Shown here: one piece after another, positions 21,573 through 29,214 of the stretch | How positions within the stretch are numbered: position 1 is the stretch's first letter | Layout: each line of letters starts with the position of its first letter | Source: CAZTPJ01 sp964614515 | Lineage (GTDB): Bacteria; Planctomycetota; Phycisphaerae; Phycisphaerales; UBA1924 | Direction: 5' to 3' | Assembly: GCA_964614515.1 (NCBI GenBank) | Contig: CAZTPJ010000047.1 | Span: 1-29,214, forward strand | DNA length: 29,214 nucleotides | The notes under the pieces: model-generated | The model's database searches: none | What the model was told of the DNA's origin: nothing | Seen by the model: the letters and a program-made list of their open reading frames with translations, nothing else | Position numbers and translations under genes: made by a program

Positions 21573-24416
21573 TTACGGACACCCGACGCTGAACGCATTG
21601 CCGAAGCAGAGGAAGTCAAAAATGTCACACACATTCCGGCCCGTGCTGATGTCGCAGTCGCAGGCATAGGGGTCCTGCGCGTCGAAGCGATCGCCAAAAC
21701 ACAGGAAGTCGAAGATGTCCAGCACGCCCTTGCCGGTGGAGAAATCGCAATCCGGATAGCACAGGTCTTCACACTCATCGGGAATGCCGTTGTTGTTGAA
21801 GTCCGTGCTGCGTCCGGAGTCGATGTCGCACCAGTCGGGAATGTGGTTGAGATTGCAGTCCTTGTCGAAGCCGGGAACGAAGTCAAATCCGCGAGGATTG
21901 TTCAGTTGTGAATCCAGGCCCTGGACGTAGGGGAAGAAGAGGTTGCCGTTTCGACCGTCATACATCAAGATGCGCGGGTCGGTGAGGTGGAGCTCCGGCG
22001 GGTCGGGCGAATCGGTGAACCGACTGGAACTGACGTAGACATTGCCATCGGGGCCGAGGCGCAGTCCCCACGGGCCGCGAAGTTTGCCTCGATAGTCCCC
22101 ATTGTTGAACGGCGCGATGTAGTCGCCGGTCTGGGCGTCGAACTCGAGGATGCGGCTGTTGACGCGCACGGCCGCGACGAGGAAACGCGGCCCCGCATCA
22201 CCGGGTATGAAGAGGATGCCGCGCGGGCCGTTGAGTCCGCCTGCGGTGGGTTGAACGAAGACGCGAATAAACTCGCCGGTTTGTCCGTCGAATTCGAGGA
22301 TGCCGCTCGCGTTGGTGCTGACGTAAAGGTGTCCGGAGGGGCCAAAGGTGAGGCCGTAGGGATGCGCGAGTCCGCCCGCGCCCGGGGAGACGAAGTGCCC
22401 GAGGGGTTCGCCGGTGGTCAGGTCAAATCGAAGCACGCTGTGAGTGTCTCGATCGGCGACGAGGAGCGTACCGTCTGGCGCGAACTCGATGGCGGTTGGA
22501 AAGACCAGTCCGCCGGCGCCGGTGGGAACCAGATCGCGGACAAACTCGCCGCGATGGGTGAACTCAACGATGCGAGCATCACCCGCGCTTGCGACCAGCA
22601 CGCGTTTGTCGGCGGTGATGCGGACATCATACGGATCATCAAGCACACCCTCGCCGGCGCTGCCGCGCGGCGCCCCGGTCTGGTGGTGATATTCCTTGAT
22701 GCGATCATCCGCGGCGCTCACGGCCCACACACTGTTGGCGTGATCCAGCGCGACGATGTCCGGCGTCATGCCGCCGTCGCAGACCTGGCAGGCGTCAAGG
22801 ACGCCGTCGCGATCGAGATCGAGACTCATGTCCATGCGGATCTCGAGGAAGTCGGGAGTGCCGTTGTTGTTGCAATCCGCGTCGCATTCGTCGGGCACGG
22901 CGTTGCCGTTCTGATCCTGGCTCGTGCCCAGGCGAATGTCCATCTCATCGGGGATCATGTTGCCGTTGCAATCCGGCTCGCACTCGTCGGGGATGCCGTT
23001 GCCATTGACATCACGACTGAAGCCCGTGGCGATGTCGATGCTGTCGAGGATGTGATTGTTGTTGCAATCTTCGCATTCGTCGGGAATGTTGTTGGTGTTT
23101 TCGTCGCGGCTGAAGCCCGAGAGGATGTCGTCGCGATCGGCGATGTGGTTCTGGTTGCAGTCAGGCGTGAGGCCCCACGTACAGCCCGCAATCCTCTGGC
23201 GAATCAGGCGGTGAAAATACAGATCGCCCAGGGCGGATCCACCGCTGAACGTCTGCGAGCAGTAACTCATGATCGTGCCGCGCCGCGGGGGCGAGGACGC
23301 AATGTGGCACTGGTCGATGCCGATGTCGTGCGTATGCGGCGCGCCAATGTTGTGCCCGATCTCGTGGGCCGCGATCCTGATGTCCTGGTTGAAGACGTTG
23401 GAAGTCGTTGGATCCGTGAAGACGCCGAGGCCATAGCCTACCCACGAACCTTCGCCGCAGACAAAGGCCGCACCACCCGCCGTGGCGTCCTTGCGGCCGG
23501 ACATGAGCTGCCCAACGCGAAAGTTCACGCCGGCCGGAAATGTCGGAAACGTCGCGCCACCCTGATACGGATGATTCGGCGTTGTCCAGACGCGCATGAA
23601 CACGATGTCCATTCGCACCAACACATCGCGCACGCAGATGTCGCTGACCTGCGCGTACATCTGCGTCAGATAGGTCATCGTCGCCTGTTCATCGTCGAAG
23701 AGTCGGAAGAACGCGTAGTCCGAGTCGATGGCCAGTCGTGCGCTGCGCAGCCCGCGGATCATTGGCGGGCCATCCACGCCCGAACCCGTGGTGGCCGCGT
23801 GAATCCCAGGCACGCCGCCCGGCGCGGCACCGAGGCCGCACAAGTGCGGCACGGTCCACGGCCGCGCGCCCCCGCGACCACGAAACACGGCCGCCTCACC
23901 TGGTTGGAGATCGACGCCGCCGCGCGACACATCCCCGCCGCGACTTGAAATGACATACGTCGGCCTGCCCGCGCCCAGTTCAATCCGACCGATCGTGGAC
24001 GACGGGGCGATCGACAGGAAGACGTGCGATCCCGGGTATCCGGCCACGCGGCCACGCCAGAACGCGATCGAATCCGGATCAAAGTTGGCGGGTCTGCCGG
24101 CTCCGGCAGGTTCGTTCGGATCGCCGATGACAAAGATCGCATCTCGATTCACGACTTCAAAGGGTTCGAGGATCAGATCGACGGCCTCGTGCGTGCTGAG
24201 CGGGAACTGCTCGATTCGCAGGCCACCGCGATGGTCTCGCGCCCTCGACAATGTCTGTTCGCACAAGCGCACAATGGAGGCCGTGGCGTGGTCCGCTCCC
24301 GCTGAAAAGATTCGGAACGCCGGCTCGGATTGCGGGGCTTGCGCATTGGCCATCGCCGTCGCAAGTCCGGTTGCGCCGATCGCCCACAACGCCTTCGTCC
24401 AGCTCGCGTGCTTCAT
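21573..24416 (-). CDS. Secreted metzincin metalloprotease with calcium repeats and propeller
   Basis: A 947-residue exported protease. From the ATG at 24416 (GGAGG 7 nt upstream) a signal peptide ends near ANAQA. The catalytic domain carries HEIGHNIGAPH at about 351-361, the zinc site HExxHxxGxxH, and the Met-turn MSYC near 383, as in M12B (reprolysin-type) enzymes. Residues about 419-543 are repeats of the form DCNNNxIxDxxDI...DxNGNGIPDEC, which resemble calcium-binding thrombospondin-3/EF-hand loops. A beta-propeller of NHL-like blades (FAPDGTLLVADRD, LGPDGNVYVSSSR) spans about 550-850. The C-terminus has two DIFDFLCFG segments, a short sorting or dockerin-like module typical of planctomycete exported proteins. 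Confidence 0.9.
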   Translation of the reverse strand: MKHASWTKALWAIGATGLATAMANAQAPQSEPAFRIFSAGADHATASIVRLCEQTLSRARDHRGGLRIEQFPLSTHEAVDLILEPFEVVNRDAIFVIGDPNEPAGAGRPANFDPDSIAFWRGRVAGYPGSHVFLSIAPSSTIGRIELGAGRPTYVISSRGGDVSRGGVDLQPGEAAVFRGRGGARPWTVPHLCGLGAAPGGVPGIHAATTGSGVDGPPMIRGLRSARLAIDSDYAFFRLFDDEQATMTYLTQMYAQVSDICVRDVLVRMDIVFMRVWTTPNHPYQGGATFPTFPAGVNFRVGQLMSGRKDATAGGAAFVCGEGSWVGYGLGVFTDPTTSNVFNQDIRIAAHEIGHNIGAPHTHDIGIDQCHIASSPPRRGTIMSYCSQTFSGGSALGDLYFHRLIRQRIAGCTWGLTPDCNQNHIADRDDILSGFSRDENTNNIPDECEDCNNNHILDSIDIATGFSRDVNGNGIPDECEPDCNGNMIPDEMDIRLGTSQDQNGNAVPDECDADCNNNGTPDFLEIRMDMSLDLDRDGVLDACQVCDGGMTPDIVALDHANSVWAVSAADDRIKEYHHQTGAPRGSAGEGVLDDPYDVRITADKRVLVASAGDARIVEFTHRGEFVRDLVPTGAGGLVFPTAIEFAPDGTLLVADRDTHSVLRFDLTTGEPLGHFVSPGAGGLAHPYGLTFGPSGHLYVSTNASGILEFDGQTGEFIRVFVQPTAGGLNGPRGILFIPGDAGPRFLVAAVRVNSRILEFDAQTGDYIAPFNNGDYRGKLRGPWGLRLGPDGNVYVSSSRFTDSPDPPELHLTDPRILMYDGRNGNLFFPYVQGLDSQLNNPRGFDFVPGFDKDCNLNHIPDWCDIDSGRSTDFNNNGIPDECEDLCYPDCDFSTGKGVLDIFDFLCFGDRFDAQDPYACDCDISTGRNVCDIFDFLCFGNAFSVGCP

Positions 24417-24531
24417 CGTGAACCTCCAGGAACCCACCCTGCCACTTCACCGCGCCGACGATCCCACCCGGCGCCAAACTTTGACACATCGAGCGCCTCG
24501 AATTCACCACCCTCGATCAGGCCGCCGCCCC

Positions 24532-24560
24532 AGACTACCAGCGATCACCGGGGATTGCAA
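24532..24560 (-). promoter_or_regulatory. Promoter of the metalloprotease, TTGCAA-N17-TAGTCT
   Basis: On the minus strand TTGCAA (24555-24560) and TAGTCT (24532-24537) are 17 bp apart, with an extended TGG before the -10. The start of transcription is expected near 24525, giving a leader of about 108 nt to the ATG at 24416. Nothing else is seen in the 302-bp gap apart from a TACACT box for the next gene. Confidence 0.5.
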
Positions 24561-24655
24561 GACCCGGCCGACTGAAACTGGACCTGCATCCAGACTTCAT
24601 CCATCCACGATCGTGCCCGCAGTCGAGCCCTGGCGTCGCGTCGGACTTGCGGGCG

Positions 24656-24661
24656 TACACT
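24656..24661 (+). promoter_or_regulatory. TACACT -10-like box upstream of the PTS IIA gene
   Basis: TACACT lies 57 nt upstream of the ATG at 24719, preceded by CTTGCGGGCG. No good -35 hexamer is seen. Confidence 0.35.
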
Positions 24662-24718
24662 CCCCCCAGCGCGAACCGGGGGCGGGACGCGAGTGGCCGT
24701 GGTTGGGAGCCGAGGTTC

Positions 24719-25180
24719 ATGAAACTGCTGGACATCCTCACCCCTGAGTGCATCAAGGCGCCTCTTGTCGCCAAGGACAAGAAGGGCGTGATCGATGAAC
24801 TTGTGGACCTTCTGGCCCGGGCCGGGCGCGTCTCGGACGCTTCGGCCCTCAAAGACGCCGTGTGGACACGCGAGCAGACGCGGACGACGGGCATCGGCCA
24901 CGGCCTGGCCATCCCGCACGGCAAGTGCCCCGGCATGCCCGCCTTGGCCATGGCGATCGGCAAGCCGGCCCAGCCGATGGACTTTGAAGCCATCGACGCC
25001 CAGCCGGTGAAACTCGTCGTGCTGCTGGCCAGCCCGCCGGACCGCACGAGCGACCACATTCAGGCCCTCGCCCGCATCAGCCGCCTGATGACGATGGATG
25101 AGTTTCGCGAGCGGATCTACGCCGCGACGACCGGGCCGGAAATCTACGACATGCTCAAGGCCCAGGAAGCGGGCGTCTGA
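24719..25180 (+). CDS. PTS IIA protein, fructose/PtsN type
   Basis: A 153-residue cytosolic phosphocarrier of the PTS EIIA-2 family. GIGHGLAIPHGKC at 58-70 holds the phosphoryl-accepting His67. The rest (KLVVLLASPPDRTSDHIQAL, then ARISRLM) follows the family pattern. It could serve a fructose PTS or, as PtsN does, a regulatory nitrogen/potassium PTS; no other PTS gene is in the window, which favours a regulatory role. The frame is open upstream to 24647, but the ATG at 24719 gives the family's N-terminus, and GAGG lies 4 nt before it. A hairpin (25171-25185) overlaps the stop codon. Confidence 0.9.
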   Translation: MKLLDILTPECIKAPLVAKDKKGVIDELVDLLARAGRVSDASALKDAVWTREQTRTTGIGHGLAIPHGKCPGMPALAMAIGKPAQPMDFEAIDAQPVKLVVLLASPPDRTSDHIQALARISRLMTMDEFRERIYAATTGPEIYDMLKAQEAGV

Positions 25181-25185
25181 CGCCC
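25171..25185 (+). other. Hairpin overlapping the stop codon
   Basis: GGGCGT at 25171-25176 pairs with ACGCCC at 25180-25185 around CTG. The TGA stop is at 25178-25180. No T-tract follows, so termination is possible but unproven. The remaining 282 bp to the next gene show only a small hairpin, GCCCTG...CAGGGC, near 25430-25449. Confidence 0.4.
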
Positions 25186-25462
25186 AGCCACGACACCCAT
25201 ACCGCCAAGGCTACCACGGGTTCGATGGACGGTGGCTATTTTGCGGGCGTGAAGTACCCCCGTTGTGTGCGATATGGGCGATTTGGGGCATGTTTATGGA
25301 AACTTCTGACGCTGATGGTGGCGGAACGCGGAGTTTGAGGCACAATGGTTGATGTCGGCGAGCCCGAGGGGGGTTCACCGTGAGGTTGAAGGGGTCGCGC
25401 GTATGGCGACTCACGAGCGTTGTTGACCAGCCCTGCGCTTGCTCAGGGCGGAGCGATGTGCC

Positions 25463-26110
25463 ATGAGCGCCTTTGCGCGACATCTTGAAACCGTCCCGCT
25501 CGCCGCGGATGCGATGGCGGAAATCGTGCAGTTGATGGATGAGCATCACCTGGTGGCCACGGCCGCGACGGGTGATGCCCGCGTCCGCTTCGGCTCCGGA
25601 GTTGGACGTTTCCTCGCGGGGATGCGCGATGTTGAAGTCTGCCACCTGCATGGAAAGTACGTCACGGACCTTGAATCATTCTGCAACCAACTCGAGCACG
25701 CGCTGATCGGCCCGCCGCTGGCGCGGAAACTCAACGGGCGTGACGGCGTCGTCTCGCTGCTGCGCCGGCGCGAAACCATCACGCGCATCCGGGCGCCGAG
25801 GCTTCGATACTTCATCTGGCACGACGCGGATGAACTGCTCATCGAGAACCGCCCGTTGTTTTCGATGCTCACCGACACGATCGTGGGCGTGGCCGCGGAA
25901 TCCGAGTTTGTCGATGATGACCTGCTGCTGATTCAGCGTCTGCTGCTGCTCGGGGGCGAGGCGCTTGATGACTATGCGCGTGATCCGCGAGGGCAGTGCC
26001 GCAGTTGGCTTCGCGATGAAGCGGGCCTGGCGCGGTGGCGCCTGACCACCGGCGTGCGACGGCCCTTGTTCGTGCGATTCAACATCGACAACGGCCGCGT
26101 GGAGCGGTGA
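25463..26110 (+). CDS. Unknown protein, barstar-like pattern
   Basis: A 215-residue protein with no signal peptide or membrane helix. It belongs to a family I recall from planctomycetes, but with no assigned function. Near residues 60-105, the string EVCHLHGKYVTDLESFCNQL followed by EHALIGPPLARKLNGRDGVV SLL recalls the barstar fold: a beta strand with a G, a helix with F..L..AL, then PxxxxxNxDG..xLL. RYFIWHDADELL and a long C-terminal helical region follow. The frame is open upstream from a TTG at 25439, but the ATG at 25463 has GGAG 9 nt before it. It is a plausible immunity or binding protein only as inference, as no nuclease gene lies beside it. Confidence 0.5.
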   Translation: MSAFARHLETVPLAADAMAEIVQLMDEHHLVATAATGDARVRFGSGVGRFLAGMRDVEVCHLHGKYVTDLESFCNQLEHALIGPPLARKLNGRDGVVSLLRRRETITRIRAPRLRYFIWHDADELLIENRPLFSMLTDTIVGVAAESEFVDDDLLLIQRLLLLGGEALDDYARDPRGQCRSWLRDEAGLARWRLTTGVRRPLFVRFNIDNGRVER

Positions 26111-26113
26111 TGC

Positions 26114-27601
26114 CTAGGGGCGCAACCGCAACATGAATATCTCTTCATCACTGACGACGACTTCGTAGGTCTTGAGTTGTCGTTGAAGCCAGGCGAGATC
26201 GGCCGGTCGCTGGAGGTCGGCATGCAGCCCGATGAGCCATTGCGCGCCGTGGTTGACACGGAATCGCATGGACTGCGGTCCCATGAACTTCGGATGATCG
26301 GCCCAGCCCTTGCGGTGGCAAAGATATAAGAGCATCGGGTTCCAGTTGCCGTGGCCGTTGGCGACGATCACGAGGTCCGCTTCGTCGGCATGTTGGGCAA
26401 CGAGTGCGGCCAGGCGCATGTGGGGCGATGTCGCGGAATTTTCAAGCGCGAGAGATCGTGCATGTGATCGCACGCCAAGGGCGATCAGGCCGACCACGAG
26501 AGCTGCGAGCAGCGGGCGCAGCGACCTGACTGGAATGCGCATGGCTCGACCCATGTACGCGCAGAACACCGGAACAAGCGGCAACTGGTAGTACTCATGC
26601 TCAACCTGGCCCGCCGCGACAATGACCATGTACACGCCCGCGGCGATCAGCCACAGATCAAAGAGGCGCAGGCCGCGCGGACGGCCGGGCCAGAGCAGTC
26701 CAATCAAGACGATGGCCGTTCCCGGCAGTGTCAGGTGTCCCTTGGCGATGTGCTCGACAAAGACCTGGTCCCACCACTCGCGATCCGCGAGCGGCTGCAA
26801 ATTCGCCCACTTCCGCGAGCCTCCGATGCCGAACGAGGCTTTGTGCATCAGTCTGATCCAGTAGGCATGCACATACCACAGACTGACGCAGGCGAGTACG
26901 CCCACGCCCATGAGCCAGATCGGCGCCCGCGCGAACAGGCCCACGCCCCATCGCCGCCACGCGAGAAACAGCAGCGGCAATCCGATGTGCAGCATCGGCA
27001 GTTTCAACAAACACGAGAGCGTGATGCATAACCACGCGAGCATCAGGTCTCGATCGGAATCCTGCCGCGTCCACCGCGCGAAGTAGTACACGCCCGCGAT
27101 GCCGGACGAGAGCATCCACGCCTCCGGCATGATCGCGCGCCCGAAGAAAACGTTGAATGGAAGCACGGCGAAGAAGAACGCCGCCCACTCCGCTGTACGC
27201 TGGTCGATTTCCTCACGGATCAGTCGATAGAGGTAGATCATGCCAACCAATGAGCCGAGGATCGCGAGCAGTCGCGGGATCCAGATATGCACCTCACCGG
27301 CGATGGCATATCCGATCGCGGCGACGAAGGGAAACAACGGAAACTCCGTCTCGACGTACCCCGGCTGCGGGCGTCCCCAATCCACCCTCGGAAATGCGAA
27401 GGCGCAACCCTGTTCGTGGTAGTTCCGCGCGACCGCGGCCGTGTCGGACTGACGCCATGAATGCCGCCCCAGGGGAGGTGCGTCGATGTTGACGACTCGA
27501 AGCGAAAAGGCAAGCGCGAGCAGGCACAGGAGCACGATGTGCCCGCGCGCCATCGCGATCAAGGTACGGCGCAGGCGCTGGCTGGGCGTGGGAGTGGTCA
27601 T
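26114..27601 (-). CDS. Family 39-type membrane glycosyltransferase
   Basis: A protein of 495 residues with about ten to eleven hydrophobic helices, in the PMT/ArnT-like superfamily that transfers sugars from lipid-phosphate donors outside the cytosol. The N-terminal loop has SWRQSDTAAVARNYHEQG and VETEFPLFPFVAAIGY, and later FFGRAIMPEAWML, all typical of the first luminal loop and second helix region of this family. It ends in a soluble C-terminal part with LVIVANGHGNWNPMLLYL. The open frame extends upstream to 27781; the ATG at 27601 gives a short charged tail before the first helix, but no ribosome-binding site is evident, and the ATG further in (MARGHIVLL) is possible. Acceptor and donor are unknown. 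Confidence 0.8.
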   Translation of the reverse strand: MTTPTPSQRLRRTLIAMARGHIVLLCLLALAFSLRVVNIDAPPLGRHSWRQSDTAAVARNYHEQGCAFAFPRVDWGRPQPGYVETEFPLFPFVAAIGYAIAGEVHIWIPRLLAILGSLVGMIYLYRLIREEIDQRTAEWAAFFFAVLPFNVFFGRAIMPEAWMLSSGIAGVYYFARWTRQDSDRDLMLAWLCITLSCLLKLPMLHIGLPLLFLAWRRWGVGLFARAPIWLMGVGVLACVSLWYVHAYWIRLMHKASFGIGGSRKWANLQPLADREWWDQVFVEHIAKGHLTLPGTAIVLIGLLWPGRPRGLRLFDLWLIAAGVYMVIVAAGQVEHEYYQLPLVPVFCAYMGRAMRIPVRSLRPLLAALVVGLIALGVRSHARSLALENSATSPHMRLAALVAQHADEADLVIVANGHGNWNPMLLYLCHRKGWADHPKFMGPQSMRFRVNHGAQWLIGLHADLQRPADLAWLQRQLKTYEVVVSDEEIFMLRLRP

Positions 27602-27708
27602 GAAGTGTGTCGCCGCGAGGTGCGCGGAGGTTTCGGGCATCCCGCTCGCCGCCGCGGCAAGGCACAGCGCGGGCGGGGACGCCAACCTGGGTTGTGGGCG
27701 ACTGGAGG

Positions 27709-28437
27709 TTAGGCGCGCGCCAGCCAGCCGCGGCTGGAACGTGTTTCCATCATGTGGCGCTGCAGGTTCGGCCCGGGGCACTGCGTCGGCGACAGTTCCT
27801 GGTGCGTATGCACACGCGACACGGGCACGCCGTAGTGGCGCATCTGCACGGCCACGAAGCGATCCAGCGCTGTGGTGGCCGAGAGCGTTGGCCGTTGTTC
27901 GACAAAGTTGCCCAGCACCAGCACGCCGAGGTTTCGTTCATTGGCGATCTTGACGTGCGCTCCCTGGTATCGCACCGGACGGCCTTCCCACACGTTGCCC
28001 AGCGGATCGATGATGTAGTGATAGCCGATGTCGGCCCAACCGTTGTTCACGTGGGCGCGGCGAATCACTTCGATGCGCGAGACGATGTCTGCACGCGAGT
28101 TCAGCCACACCGGCGGCATGCCGTCGTGGTGGATCGTGATGCGCTCGATCCGGCCCATCGGATTGGTGCGCGACACGACCGTGTCGGCCATCGCCCATTC
28201 GCGGCGGGAGATCACGCCTGTGGGCGTGACCACGGCCGGGCCGGATGGCTGCGGTGTGGGATACTTTGATACGCCCTTTGACCCGGCCAGGACACTTGAC
28301 TCGCCGCGCTTTGGCAGCGGCCTTCGCGTGCCGCGCGAGCCGGTCTGACACCCCGCGAGCACAAGGGCCGCGCCGGCCATCAGGCCCAGAGAGATCACAT
28401 CGCGACGGTTCACCTTCTCGCTCACGGGCATATCCAT
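27709..28437 (-). CDS. N-acetylmuramoyl-L-alanine amidase (lipoprotein)
   Basis: A 242-residue amidase of the Amidase_2/PGRP family that cleaves the bond between muramic acid and the peptide stem of peptidoglycan. Zinc ligands are likely His103 or His104 (ITIHHDG), His210 or His212 (RVHTHQ) and Cys220 (SPTQCPG); GYHYIIDPLGNVWEGRPV and LGVLVLGNF are standard motifs. The N-terminus has NRRDVISLGLMAGAALVLAGC: a twin-arginine signal ending in the lipobox LAGC (Cys30), so the protein is exported folded and lipidated. The frame starts at 28536, but the ATG at 28437 is preceded by AAGGAGG (11 nt) and gives a proper signal. A TATGAT box at 28537-28542 could be its -10. Confidence 0.9.
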   Translation of the reverse strand: MDMPVSEKVNRRDVISLGLMAGAALVLAGCQTGSRGTRRPLPKRGESSVLAGSKGVSKYPTPQPSGPAVVTPTGVISRREWAMADTVVSRTNPMGRIERITIHHDGMPPVWLNSRADIVSRIEVIRRAHVNNGWADIGYHYIIDPLGNVWEGRPVRYQGAHVKIANERNLGVLVLGNFVEQRPTLSATTALDRFVAVQMRHYGVPVSRVHTHQELSPTQCPGPNLQRHMMETRSSRGWLARA

Positions 28438-28536
28438 CGGATCGTGCGCCTCCTTGCGCTCAGAAACATTCTCGGACGGGGACGGGTTGTGCCACCTGTG
28501 CGGTACGCACCGGGCTTTGGCCGTGTTCCGAAGCAC

Positions 28537-28542
28537 ATCATA
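28537..28542 (-). promoter_or_regulatory. TATGAT -10-like box before the amidase gene
   Basis: On the minus strand TATGAT, near-consensus, is about 100 nt upstream of the ATG at 28437 and 21 bp after the stop of the ABC-F gene. No convincing -35 was found. Confidence 0.35.
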
Positions 28543-28563
28543 TCACGAGTTTCGCGGGGAACA

Positions 28564-29214
28564 TCACGGGTTCTCAGCCCGACGCAGCCATTCGGCTTCG
28601 AGTTCTTCAAGCCGAGCCTGGGCCTGCTTTCGGGCGTCGAGCACGGCCTTGCACCGCGCGGCGTCGGAATACACGCCCGGAAGGGCCAATTCCGCATCAA
28701 AAGCCTTGATCTCAGCCATCGCGGCTTCGAGTTTCGCTTCGACCTGTTCCATGGTCATCCAACTCATCGGGTTGGACCCACCTTTTCGCGGCTGTGCCTG
28801 GACGCGCTCTGGCTTTGGCGCGGTTGTCGATGGGCGCTGCGCGGAGCGATCTACCTGTTGTGTACGCTGGAAGTCAACCCACTGGGAGTAGGACCCCGTG
28901 AACGTGGTTGCACCGCCACGGCCGTCGAGAATCAACAGGTTGTCGCAGGTCGCTTCGATCAATGCGCGGTCGTGGCTGACGAGTATGAGCGTGTGTTCAT
29001 AGCAGCCGCCATCCTCCGGCCGTCGCAGCGCGGCTTCGAGTCGCTCGGCTGCGGGAATGTCAAGGTGGTTGGTCGGCTCGTCGAGGATGAGCAGATTTTT
29101 GCCGGAGGCGAGCAGCGCGGCGAGCCTCGCGCGGGCACGCTCGCCGCCGCTGAGCACGCCCATCTCCTTCGACTGTTCGGCCGAGGAGAACATGAACGCG
29201 CCGGCGAGATCGCG
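28564..29214 (-). CDS. ABC-F ATPase, C-terminal part (5' end outside window)
   Basis: The window shows the last 216 residues of a cytosolic tandem ABC protein of the ABC-F group, which act on the ribosome (EttA/Uup/antibiotic-protection types). Visible are the signature LSGGERARARLAALL, Walker B LLILDEPTNHLD and the switch SHDRALIEATCDN of the second ATPase domain, then FTGSYSQWVDFQ, a linker and a C-terminal helical region (VEAKLEAAMAEIKAFDAEL, then ARKQAQARLEELEAEWL) like the Uup-type C-terminal coiled coil. No membrane domain is expected. The N-terminal half and the first ATPase domain lie beyond position 29214. It lies 126 bp upstream of the amidase on the same strand. The subgroup cannot be fixed from this part. 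Confidence 0.93.
   Translation of the reverse strand, partial: RDLAGAFMFSSAEQSKEMGVLSGGERARARLAALLASGKNLLILDEPTNHLDIPAAERLEAALRRPEDGGCYEHTLILVSHDRALIEATCDNLLILDGRGGATTFTGSYSQWVDFQRTQQVDRSAQRPSTTAPKPERVQAQPRKGGSNPMSWMTMEQVEAKLEAAMAEIKAFDAELALPGVYSDAARCKAVLDARKQAQARLEELEAEWLRRAENP

Noticed and set aside
21987..23948. Plus-strand open frame of 653 codons within the metalloprotease locus
   Set aside because: Antisense of the metalloprotease gene, whose protein has clear domains; the plus-strand frame has low-complexity Val/Ala/Asp sequence.
24535..25059. Minus-strand frames opposite the PTS IIA gene
   Set aside because: The plus-strand protein has the conserved GIGHGLAIPH site; the minus-strand frames are antisense.

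Overview
The window is GC-rich and looks like the chromosome of a planctomycete of the class Phycisphaerae. The pointers are a secreted metzincin protease with calcium-binding repeats of the DCNNNxxxDxxDI...NGIPDEC type and a C-terminal DIFDFLCFG tail, a membrane-anchored zinc-ribbon/propeller protein with CxxC...CPECG, exported proteins with tail-fibre-like repeats, and weak use of Shine-Dalgarno sites at several genes. The taxonomic call rests on protein style only. No rRNA, tRNA, CRISPR array or intact insertion sequence was seen.

Left end (1-1577): the 3'-truncated gene of a degenerate receiver protein (minus strand), a 460-bp graveyard of repeats and mobile-DNA relics (a dispersed 27-bp repeat, a fragment that reads like an RHS-repeat protein, a REP-like palindrome and a 23-bp direct repeat like an IS end), then a small unknown gene behind an 18-bp perfect palindrome. 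1578-6583: the proton-translocating transhydrogenase genes pntA-pntB (minus). Upstream of pntA lies a 1.8-kb segment, with a truncated gene and a zinc-ribbon/propeller membrane protein, flanked by two 109-bp direct copies of the pntA start region.

6833-10543 (plus): a secreted tail-fibre-like protein, then an overlapping glycosyltransferase-sulfotransferase pair. 10550-12544 (minus): a Nudix hydrolase and trehalose-6-phosphate synthase (otsA). 12727-15722 (plus): a GT-B-like protein, a low-molecular-weight protein tyrosine phosphatase overlapping it by 4 bp, and an aspartate-type aminotransferase. 15897-17635 (plus): a probable metal-handling set made of a Cys-rich exported protein, an HMA-domain lipoprotein and an outer-membrane barrel-like protein. 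17750-20082 (minus): a histidine kinase and a response regulator with an XRE-type helix-turn-helix output. 20095-21525 (plus): rsmB. 21573-24416 (minus): the secreted metalloprotease. 24719-26110 (plus): a PTS IIA/PtsN-like protein and an unknown protein that recalls barstar. 26114-29214 (minus): a GT39-type membrane glycosyltransferase, a Tat/lipoprotein N-acetylmuramoyl-L-alanine amidase and the C-terminal part of an ABC-F ATPase.

The most informative signals outside genes are the pntA 5'-end duplication whose coding differences are all synonymous, a family of hairpins with a conserved GTGCC head and variable stems, a dispersed GCAGGCGGGACGCCC repeat, and -10-like TACACT/CACAAT boxes placed so close to start codons that transcription is probably leaderless.
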